Shown: positions 1 through 4,512, counted from the stretch's first letter. The stretch is DNA of 5,042 bases from Pseudomonadota bacterium (GCA_015222795.1 JADFVY010000024.1:1-5042); one strand, 5' to 3'. Notes: generated by a model from the sequence alone, not told the origin. Numbers and translations are program-made.

Positions 1-36
1 CCGGCGGGCCGCGAAACCCCATCAAATGAGTCTTTA

Positions 37-1689
37 TTAATGCTCCTTGGTATTATTCCGCGGGTGACCCGCTTTTCCCGGTGAGAGCGCTTCAGCCAGC
101 GCCGACAGCAACTCATCACTGTCGACCGGTTTGGCCAGCAAAGCCATGCCGGTACTGGCGGCCTGCATCAAACGCGCTGGCTCGGTGTCGCCGGTTATGA
201 TGATTCCGGGAATTTCCCTTCGGATGGCGCGCCGTACGACGCTGATCGCCTCGGCGCCGGTTTCCTCCATGCGTAGCCGGTAATCCGCCAATATAGCGTC
301 CGGAATGTTCCCGCCGTCGAGCGCCTGACACGCACCGGCGACATCGTTTGCCGCCATCACCTGGCATCCCCACTGGCCCAGCAGGCTGGACAAGGCCGCC
401 ACTTGCACGGGATCGTCATCGATCACCATGATCGTCCGGCCGGCCACGACGGATTCATCCACGGTTCCGGACGAATTCGGTTCCGCCAGGTAATCCTGGC
501 TATTGGCCAACGGAACATCGACCCGGAAGACCGAACCCTTGCCCAGGTCGGAATCCAGGGTGACAGTATGACGAAGCAATGCCGCCATCCGCCGCACGAT
601 CGCCAGACCCAACCCCAATCCGCGCTGGCGATCCCTTTCGGGATTGCCGATCTGGAAAAACTCCTCGAACACGCGATCGCGCTGTTCCGCATCGATCCCC
701 TGCCCCGTATCCCATATCTCAAAGCGCAGGCACCGCCCATGCAATCGGCAGCCGACCAGGACACGCCCCCGGTCGGTATAGCGGATGGCGTTGGCGACCA
801 GGTTGCCGATAATCCTGTGCAGCAAGGCCTGATCGGTACGAACGATGACGGTCGAGGGAACGATGCGCAACGCCAGCTGTTTCGCCTTCGCCTGGGTTTC
901 GAACTCCAGTTCAATCCGCTCCAGGAGATCGCAGGCGATAAAATCGCTCGGGCGTGGAACCAGCACGCCGGCATCCAGGCGCGACACGTCCAGCAATGCC
1001 TCCAGCAATTCGTTGGCGCCACCGATGCATTCCTGGATACTCGTCACAATGTCGCGGCTCTTACCGTCTTCCAACATCGCCTTCAGGGCGCCCGAAAACA
1101 TCGATATGGCCTGCAGGGGTTGGCGCAAATCATGGCTGGCCGCAGCCAGAAAGAGGGTCTTGGCGCGGTCCGCCTTCTCCGCCTCGCTATAGGCGTCGCG
1201 CAATTGGGTTTCGATATGCTTGGTATCGGTGATGTCGCGCACGCTGGTGCGGTAGCCGGCATTACGGCCGTCTTCGTCCGCGATGGGCTGCCAGGAAACG
1301 GCGCCCCAGCGCAACACTCCGTCCTTGCGCCGGATACGGAATTCCTCGTGATTGCCGTTGCCGCCCCGCGCGGCGGACGCCAGATACCGCGCCACGGCCG
1401 GGCGGTCTTCTTCAAGAATCATCGGCAAGGGATAATCGGGCATCGCCTGGCATTCCGCGACACTATAGCCGGTGACCCGCTCAACGGCCGGATTGACCCA
1501 GCGGACGGCGTTGTCCGGGCCCACCCAGGTTTCCCAGTCATAGGTATAATTAGCAATGGCGCGATAAGGGGCATCGGGCCAGTCACTCGGCGCCCTGTCC
1601 GATTTGCTTGCCGTCTTGATCATGGCGCCAGCATACCCGAAAAAGGGCTCGTTGCGCCATATACCCTGAGCGCAGTATGCCTGATTCAC
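37..1689 (-). CDS. Soluble PAS hybrid sensor histidine kinase / response regulator
   Basis: A 550-residue hybrid histidine kinase that should autophosphorylate and pass phosphate to its own receiver domain. Visible domains are: PAS plus PAC at about 45-158; HisKA with the H-box SHDLRQPL and phospho-acceptor His186; HATPase_c with N-box NLVANAIRYT (296-305), G1 box DTGQGID (327-333) and G2 box GLGLGLAIV (357-365); and a C-terminal receiver at about 418-535 with acidic pocket D424-D426, phospho-acceptor Asp469, Thr499 and Lys520. All catalytic residues are present. I see no signal peptide or membrane segment, so it is probably cytoplasmic. The FLAAASHDLRQPL H-box resembles the NahK-like class of hybrid kinases. 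The given start is GTG, 4 bases after the stop of the upstream helix-turn-helix gene, which suggests coupling. ATG at 1623 (residue 23, MIKTASKSD) is an alternative; neither has a good ribosome site. No DNA-binding output domain is present. The PAS ligand and any downstream partner are unknown. Confidence 0.93.
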   Translation of the reverse strand: MNQAYCAQGIWRNEPFFGYAGAMIKTASKSDRAPSDWPDAPYRAIANYTYDWETWVGPDNAVRWVNPAVERVTGYSVAECQAMPDYPLPMILEEDRPAVARYLASAARGGNGNHEEFRIRRKDGVLRWGAVSWQPIADEDGRNAGYRTSVRDITDTKHIETQLRDAYSEAEKADRAKTLFLAAASHDLRQPLQAISMFSGALKAMLEDGKSRDIVTSIQECIGGANELLEALLDVSRLDAGVLVPRPSDFIACDLLERIELEFETQAKAKQLALRIVPSTVIVRTDQALLHRIIGNLVANAIRYTDRGRVLVGCRLHGRCLRFEIWDTGQGIDAEQRDRVFEEFFQIGNPERDRQRGLGLGLAIVRRMAALLRHTVTLDSDLGKGSVFRVDVPLANSQDYLAEPNSSGTVDESVVAGRTIMVIDDDPVQVAALSSLLGQWGCQVMAANDVAGACQALDGGNIPDAILADYRLRMEETGAEAISVVRRAIRREIPGIIITGDTEPARLMQAASTGMALLAKPVDSDELLSALAEALSPGKAGHPRNNTKEH

Positions 1690-1693
1690 TCCA

Positions 1694-1942
1694 CTAAGTC
1701 GGCGGCGGCTTTTTTGTGGGTTGTTGTTCCGCCCGCTCCGCCTCTTTCAGCAATAGCTCCAGCGCGACCTCCGCCGGGCCGGGGATGGTGGAAGCGCCAG
1801 ACAGCCAGCGTCTCACGGTGCTTCCGTCAACCCGCAGGGTTTCGGCCATGCGGGTCTGCCATCCCCACCGCCCCCACAGACGTTCGCCCATGGCGCGGAG
1901 TTCGTCGGGGGACATCCCCCCGGATATCCCCCGACTACTCAT
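1694..1942 (-). CDS. Small helix-turn-helix DNA-binding protein
   Basis: An 82-residue protein with a single helix-turn-helix at about residues 27-49 (GWQTRMAETLRVDGSTVRRW). The turn is around Val38-Asp39-Gly40, followed by a recognition helix STVRRWLSG. A hydrophobic helix (about 57-68) and a basic, proline-rich tail follow. It resembles small Xre/Cro-like regulators, but I cannot place it in a named family. Its ATG lies 3 bases after the TGA of the Ro60 gene (TGAGCCATG), and its TAG lies 4 bases before the GTG of the kinase, so the three genes look translationally coupled. ATG at 1915 (Met10) is an alternative start that keeps the whole motif. It could autoregulate the operon, perhaps at the palindrome at 4397-4419; this is inference. 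The protein is real and intact, but its role is only a structural guess. Confidence 0.8.
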   Translation of the reverse strand: MSSRGISGGMSPDELRAMGERLWGRWGWQTRMAETLRVDGSTVRRWLSGASTIPGPAEVALELLLKEAERAEQQPTKKPPPT

Positions 1943-1945
1943 GGC

Positions 1946-3550
1946 TCAAGACCGCAGAAAGTCATTGACGATCCGCGGCGCGGCGGCGTCGAAACCGGCG
2001 ATACCCATTGCACGGGCATCGTCGTCCGGCACCACCGATCCGCCGTTTGCCGAACAGGCCATCACGACGGCTTTCGCCTCCGGGTTGACCTGCTTGCGAT
2101 AGCGGGCAAGCGCCTGCACCGGATGCTGATTGCCGGCCCAGGTCTCGTTGTCGGTGACCACCACGAAGGCGTCCACCTCGAGACCCTTGTCCAGCGCATA
2201 GCGCATCGGCTGGGCGACATCGGTGCCGCCCGACCACTGGGCGAACGTACGCGTCACGTCATCCAGACGCTGGCGCCTGGACACACCGACGGCACGCGCC
2301 CCGGTATCGAAGGCGATGACATGCGCCTGGTCTTCGACACGCACGAAGGACATCGCCATCGCCGCACCGGCCTCCAGACAGTTCAACACCTTGGAACCGG
2401 CACAAGCCGACCCGTGCATCGAGCCCGACACATCGACCGCCACCAGGATCCGCTTGCCCGTGGGCGTCACGAATCCAAACGACCGGTCGAAGGCCTGATC
2501 CAGCGCATCCGACACCACCGGCGCCGGCGCCCAGGTCAGGCTGCCCAATGCACCCCGGCCCTGCGCGTAGGTACGCAGCGCCAGAAGGATCTGCACCGGA
2601 TGCATGCGGGCACGACGGAGCTGTTCCGCGTCGGCCAGGCGATCCGCGACATAACGCGCGGCCGCCGAGCCCGGCGCGATCAGACCCACGGCCGACATCT
2701 TGCCCAGGTTGCGGACCATCGCCCACAGCGGCATCGCCACCAGAAGCGCATCCCAGACCTCGCGCTCGTTGAGCAACTCGGTCGGAACCGCCTCGCGCGG
2801 CAGCGAGTACTTGACGATCAGATCCGCGGCCTGCCGCACCGACTTCGCATCACGCAGCCGGTACAGGCCATCGATCAACGGCGCTGCTCCACGCGCGTTG
2901 GCGATTGCCTTGCCGTTCTCGGGATGCGCGATCCAGTCGAACAGCGCACGGCTGGCAAGGTCGTCGGTCAGCGGATGGGCGAGACGCAACAGATCGCGCA
3001 GCGCCCAGCCCTCGCGCTGGCGGTACTTGACCGCCTGCAACGCGAGCCGCTCGGACTCCATGCCGGTGAACCAGCCCGCCACGCCGCGCCTCAAGGAACG
3101 GCCCCAGCCACGCACGGTCTCCACATAACCGGCGAAGGCCAGCACATGCGTACCCGTGCGCGCCACCTTCGGCAGCGCGTCCAGCGCCGCCCGGCGTACA
3201 TTCGCATCCCCATGCGCGGTGGCAAGGGCGAGAGCGAACAGGGCCGGGTCGTTCTTCGGCGCACGACCGGACTGGCTGACATCGACGATCCGGCGCACAG
3301 TCAGCGCACCATCCTCGTCGAGGCAGCGCAACACGGCCTCGGCGTTCTCGAGCGTCAGCGACAGCGCACCCGCGTAATAGGTGCCGCCTTCGGTTCCCAG
3401 CACCAGGAAACGGTCAAGCCGCACCCAGTCATTGACCGGGAAATAATGTCCCCCGGCCGCATTGGGCACCTGGCCTTGCAGCTTCATGCTCTGCGGGATC
3501 GCGCCCGCGCCACGGTTAAAGATCGACTTCATAAGGTTCCTGTAGCTCAT
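1946..3550 (-). CDS. rsr: Bacterial Ro60 orthologue (TROVE plus vWA domain RNA-binding protein)
   Basis: A 534-residue Ro60/Rsr protein, close to the usual length of the family (about 530-540). The N-terminal TROVE domain (about 10-340) is a HEAT-repeat ring that binds misfolded RNA ends in its cavity and Y RNA on its outer face. Recognisable blocks are WVRLDRFLVLGTEGGTYY (43-60), THVLAFAGYVETVRGWGRSL (134-153), LALQAVKYRQREGW (169-182) and MPLWAMVRNLGKMS (273-286). The C-terminal vWA domain (about 365-530) has an intact metal site: DVSGS with Asp373, Ser375 and Ser377, Thr443 in GGTDV, and Asp467 in TDNETW. I choose ATG 3550 because GGAGGG sits 4 bases before it; ATG 3562 adds four residues and overlaps that ribosome site. 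Just upstream is an array of Y RNA-like genes, the known partner of Ro60. In studied bacteria Rsr-Y RNA complexes take part in rRNA maturation, RNA degradation with PNPase and stress survival. The helix-turn-helix gene follows after 3 bases. Confidence 0.96.
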   Translation of the reverse strand: MSYRNLMKSIFNRGAGAIPQSMKLQGQVPNAAGGHYFPVNDWVRLDRFLVLGTEGGTYYAGALSLTLENAEAVLRCLDEDGALTVRRIVDVSQSGRAPKNDPALFALALATAHGDANVRRAALDALPKVARTGTHVLAFAGYVETVRGWGRSLRRGVAGWFTGMESERLALQAVKYRQREGWALRDLLRLAHPLTDDLASRALFDWIAHPENGKAIANARGAAPLIDGLYRLRDAKSVRQAADLIVKYSLPREAVPTELLNEREVWDALLVAMPLWAMVRNLGKMSAVGLIAPGSAAARYVADRLADAEQLRRARMHPVQILLALRTYAQGRGALGSLTWAPAPVVSDALDQAFDRSFGFVTPTGKRILVAVDVSGSMHGSACAGSKVLNCLEAGAAMAMSFVRVEDQAHVIAFDTGARAVGVSRRQRLDDVTRTFAQWSGGTDVAQPMRYALDKGLEVDAFVVVTDNETWAGNQHPVQALARYRKQVNPEAKAVVMACSANGGSVVPDDDARAMGIAGFDAAAPRIVNDFLRS

Positions 3551-3554
3551 ACGG

Positions 3555-3560
3555 CCCTCC
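3555..3560 (-). promoter_or_regulatory. Ribosome binding site of the Ro60 gene
   Basis: GGAGGG on the minus strand ends 4 bases before ATG 3550. It decides between two in-frame ATGs, because the upstream one at 3562 overlaps this site and has no comparable purine run of its own. Confidence 0.75.
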
Positions 3561-3590
3561 ATTGTTTAAGAGGCGTCTATGAGTGCGGCC

Positions 3591-3618
3591 GCCGGATGGC
3601 CCACATTGACCATCCGGC
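3591..3618 (-). promoter_or_regulatory. Perfect 9-bp leader hairpin upstream of the Ro60 start
   Basis: GCCGGATGG (minus strand 3618-3610) and CCATCCGGC (3599-3591) form a perfect 9-base-pair stem with a 10-base loop. It lies about 40 bases before the Ro60 start codon. There is no T-run after it on either strand, so it is not a classic intrinsic terminator. It may stabilise the 5' end of the rsr mRNA after processing, or control translation. The role is inference; the structure is seen directly. Confidence 0.5.
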
Positions 3619-3657
3619 CACTTGCTTGCTCTCACTTCTTCCATCTACCTCGCCCCG

Positions 3658-3674
3658 CCGGCCAATCCGGCCGG
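3658..3674 (-). repeat. GC-rich 6-bp hairpin between Y4 and the Ro60 leader
   Basis: CCGGCC and GGCCGG pair around the 5-base loop GGATT on the minus strand, starting 7 bases after the end of the Y4 stem. No T-run follows, so at most it is a weak terminator, a processing signal or a 3' stabiliser for Y4. Confidence 0.4.
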
Positions 3675-3681
3675 GACGTCG

Positions 3682-3760
3682 AAGCGGGCTTGTGAATGCA
3701 GTCCGGACGCCGGGATCGAACCGGACTTCCACCAGATAACCGGACTGCTCCGGCCCACCT
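3682..3760 (-). ncRNA. Y RNA Y4, minimal form with a T-arm-like hairpin
   Basis: A 79-base Y RNA-like element. The outer stem AGGTGGGC (3760-3753) pairs with GCCCGCTT (3689-3682) with two G-U pairs. The inner stem CAGTCCGG (3747-3740) pairs perfectly over 8 bases with CCGGACTG (3706-3699). Between the helices sit CGGAG on the 5' side and CATTCACAA on the 3' side, the internal loop seen also in Y3. The 22-base 5' strand (3756-3735) matches the other three copies and ends GGTTATC. Inside the inner stem only a T-arm-like hairpin remains (CCGG, loop TTCGATC, CCGG); there is no D-arm or acceptor helix, so the tRNA mimic is reduced. It lies about 130 bases before the Ro60 start codon, in the same orientation. 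An alternative fold pairs GTCCGG with CCGGAC. Transcription and exact ends are not visible. Confidence 0.75.
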
Positions 3761-3805
3761 CTAACGGTATCAGGCACCAAGCCCGACACGCGTTCCTTCA
3801 TCTAT

Positions 3806-3881
3806 TGGCTCGGGAGGCCGGGTTCGAACCGGCAACCTGGCGGTTAACAACCGCCTGCTCTGCCCATTGAGCTACCCCCAA
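3806..3881 (-). tRNA. tRNA-Asn (anticodon GUU) with encoded CCA
   Basis: A complete 76-base cloverleaf. The acceptor strands TTGGGGG and CTCCCGA pair over 7 positions, two of them G-U, with U1-A72 as usual for tRNA-Asn. U8 and A9 are present. The D-arm is GCTC, loop AATGGGCA, GAGC. The anticodon stem GGCGG/CCGCC carries loop TTGTTAA with anticodon GTT at 3848-3846. The variable loop is AGGTT. The T-arm is GCCGG, loop TTCGAAC, CCGGC, all paired. Discriminator G73 is followed by CCA (3808-3806). All identity features for asparagine are there. It lies between Y RNAs Y3 and Y4 in the same orientation, so it could be a functional extra tRNA, a processing punctuation mark, or both. Confidence 0.92.
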
Positions 3882-3902
3882 AAATTCCGTGCCCTCGCGG
3901 GC

Positions 3903-4027
3903 GGGACGGGCATGTGAATGCGGTCGAAGCCTATTGCTCTACCACTGAGCTACGCATCCTCGCGGATACGGCCGGACTCGAACCGGCGACCCATAGATCC
4001 GATAACCGACCAGCGCCGGCCCGTCCC
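3903..4027 (-). ncRNA. Y RNA Y3 with permuted tRNA-like module (YrlA-like)
   Basis: A 125-base element. The outer stem GGGACGGGC (4027-4019) pairs perfectly with GCCCGTCCC (3911-3903). The next helix is GGTCG with CGACC, then CTAT with ATAG. The motif strand 4022-4001 starts GGGCCGG and ends GGTTATC; the opposing strand carries CATTCACAT. Inside is a circularly permuted tRNA: T-arm GCCGG, loop TTCGAGT, CCGGC (3987-3971); acceptor 3' strand CGTATCC (3970-3964); GNRA tetraloop GCGA; acceptor 5' strand GGATGCG (3959-3953), 7 pairs with one G-U; linker TA; and D-arm GCTC, loop AGTGGTA, GAGC (3950-3936). The Y stem replaces the anticodon stem. Known YrlA RNAs combine a Ro-binding helix with a tRNA-like effector domain, and this fits. 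It is not an ordinary tRNA, because the T-arm precedes the D-arm. Confidence 0.87.
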
Positions 4028-4056
4028 CAATCTCGAATATCTTCCCTTCTCCGCGC

Positions 4057-4081
4057 GCCCGGCCGACCGACCCGGCTGGGC
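4057..4081 (-). repeat. GC-rich hairpin between the tRNA-Asp-like gene and Y3
   Basis: GCCC, a mismatch, then GCCG pair with CGGC, a mismatch, then GGGC around a 7-base loop, giving 8 pairs on the minus strand. It starts 6 bases after the tRNA-Asp-like discriminator base. It has no T-run and could be a processing or stabilising structure. Bases 4056-4028 after it hold nothing recognisable. Confidence 0.35.
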
Positions 4082-4087
4082 GATGTG

Positions 4088-4162
4088 CGACCCCTGCCGG
4101 ACTTGAACCGGCGATCTCCTCATCGACAATGAGGCGTCCACTCCCGGCTGGACCGAGGGGCC
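4088..4162 (-). tRNA. tRNA-Asp-like gene (anticodon GUC), divergent
   Basis: A 75-base cloverleaf in normal order. The acceptor strands GGCCCCT and AGGGGTC pair over 7 positions with one G-U. The D-arm is GTCC, loop AGCCGGGAGT, GGAC. The anticodon stem CCTCA/TGAGG carries loop TTGTCGA with anticodon GTC at 4127-4125. The variable loop is AGATC. The T-arm is GCCGG, loop TTCAAGT, CCGGC. The discriminator is G, as in tRNA-Asp. Odd points: positions 8-9 are C-G instead of U-A or U-C; position 38 is A rather than the C typical of tRNA-Asp; the acceptor and D-arm recall tRNA-Glu; and the 3' end reads CAC rather than CCA, so CCA would have to be added. It may be a functional but divergent tRNA, or a tRNA-like RNA kept for processing of its neighbours or as a Ro ligand. 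Confidence 0.75.
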
Positions 4163-4177
4163 ATTCCCAAAATCGAG

Positions 4178-4313
4178 GGAACGGTCATGTTGTGCGGCTC
4201 GGCGTTTAAAGCGCTCTACCACTGAGCTACACCCCATTTGCATGGCGGTGGCGGGGCTCGAACCCGCGACCTCTCGCTTGGAAGGCGATAACCAAACTGC
4301 TCCGGCCCGTTCC
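4178..4313 (-). ncRNA. Y RNA Y2 with permuted tRNA-like module (YrlA-like)
   Basis: A 136-base element. The outer stem GGAACGG (4313-4307) pairs perfectly with CCGTTCC (4184-4178). The inner helix GTTTGG pairs with CCGAGC with two G-U pairs. The 22-base motif strand (4308-4287) ends GGTTATC. The enclosed permuted tRNA is: T-arm GCGGG, loop TTCGAGC, CCCGC (4267-4251); acceptor 3' strand CACCGCCAT (4250-4242); GNRA tetraloop GCAA; acceptor 5' strand ATGGGGTG (4237-4230), 8 pairs if one G bulges; linker TA; and D-arm GCTC, loop AGTGGTA, GAGC (4227-4213). The D-loop is identical to that of Y3. The variable-loop-like AGGTC just before the T-arm is also tRNA-like. A local hairpin at TCGC/GCGA with loop CTTCCAA imitates a Gly anticodon arm and could make tRNA finders miscall this region. 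Confidence 0.83.
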
Positions 4314-4316
4314 AGT

Positions 4317-4388
4317 AACGCCGGTCGTGTCGATAATCATCGGGATTGATCGTCCAAAGCGATAACCGATGGTCTCCGGCCCGGCGTC
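4317..4388 (-). ncRNA. Y RNA Y1, minimal form without tRNA module
   Basis: A 72-base element. The outer stem ACGCCGG (4387-4381) pairs perfectly with CCGGCGT (4324-4318), plus one G-U pair. The inner stem CATCGG pairs perfectly with CCGATG. The 22-base motif strand (4382-4361) starts GGGCCGG and ends GGTTATC as in Y2-Y4. The terminal part is a short hairpin ATCG, loop CTTTGGA, CGAT, with no T-arm or D-arm. The 3' internal-loop strand (ATTATCGACAC) is the most diverged of the four. Its 5' end is where transcription would start from the candidate promoter, and Y2 begins only 3 bases after its end. Confidence 0.7.
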
Positions 4389-4395
4389 GGCAGCT

Positions 4396-4424
4396 TAATT
4401 AGTGCATATTGCACTAATTCGCAA
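4396..4424 (-). promoter_or_regulatory. Candidate promoter of the Y RNA-Ro60 operon
   Basis: On the minus strand TTGCGA (4424-4419, 4 of 6 to the sigma-70 -35 consensus) is followed after 17 bases by TAATTA (4401-4396), a poor -10 match. Transcription would begin near 4389, at the first base of the Y1 stem. The hexamers are weak; the support comes from spacing, position and the palindrome between them. Confidence 0.4.
4397..4419. promoter_or_regulatory. Palindromic operator candidate
   Basis: AATTAGTGCA and TGCACTAATT form a perfect 10-base inverted repeat around the 3-base centre TAT. The AT-rich palindrome stands out from its GC-rich surroundings and covers the spacer and -10 region of the candidate operon promoter, a usual place for a dimeric repressor. 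The co-operonic helix-turn-helix protein is the obvious candidate ligand, by inference only. It has the TGCA...TGCA half-sites of some NtrC-type sites, but the spacing is wrong for NtrC. Confidence 0.6.
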
Positions 4425-4451
4425 GCCCTAAAATATAAAATCCTCCCCAAA

Positions 4452-4494
4452 CGCCAAAGCCCCTCCGCGGGACTACCGGGGAAGGGCTTTGGCG
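4452..4494. terminator. Strong inverted repeat, possible bidirectional terminator
   Basis: CGCCAAAGCCC (4452-4462) and GGGCTTTGGCG (4484-4494) pair perfectly over 11 bases, with three more pairs after one mismatch. On the minus strand TTT follows directly, then a T-rich stretch a few bases further on; on the plus strand no T-run follows. No gene ends here inside the window, so as a terminator it would only shield the operon promoter from read-through coming from the right. It could equally be a dispersed palindromic repeat. Confidence 0.45.
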
Positions 4495-4496
4495 AG

Positions 4497-4512
4497 GCGC
4501 CGTTTCAGGCGC
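4497..4512. repeat. Small hairpin next to the long inverted repeat
   Basis: GCGCC and GGCGC pair around the 6-base loop GTTTCA, extendable by one G-U pair. It directly follows the 4452-4494 hairpin, and the two may be one structured element. Confidence 0.35.

Noticed and set aside
1..36. Terminator after the kinase gene
   Set aside because: Only 36 bases follow the kinase stop codon in the window and no stem with a T-run is visible there.
403..1968. Long plus-strand open frame opposite the kinase
   Set aside because: It is antisense to a kinase with every conserved motif in place. Its translation is arginine/proline-rich with no family features, a GC-driven shadow.
2123..3739. Long plus-strand open frame opposite Ro60
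   Set aside because: Antisense to a clear TROVE/vWA protein; the translation is His/Arg-rich with no recognisable domain.
4163..4237. Possible suppressor tRNA (anticodon UUA) starting at GGGGTGTAGCTC
   Set aside because: The D-arm is real, but the anticodon stem would be only 3 bp and overlap the D-stem, and the acceptor pairs poorly. The 5' strand pairs much better with the upstream strand through the GCAA tetraloop.
3622..4243. Short open frames on both strands across the RNA array
   Set aside because: Translations such as AGFEPATWRLTTAC are the classic result of translating tRNA T-arms and anticodon arms. The bases are explained by RNA structure.
4240..4310. Possible tRNA-Gly (anticodon UCC) in the 5' half of Y2
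   Set aside because: The hairpin TCGC/GCGA with loop CTTCCAA and a T-arm are present, but there is no matching 5' acceptor strand and no proper D-stem. The acceptor partner and D-arm lie downstream in permuted order.
3682..4388. CRISPR-like array
   Set aside because: The 22-base motif recurs at irregular distances (74, 286 and 266 bases) with structured RNA between copies, and no cas genes are in the window.
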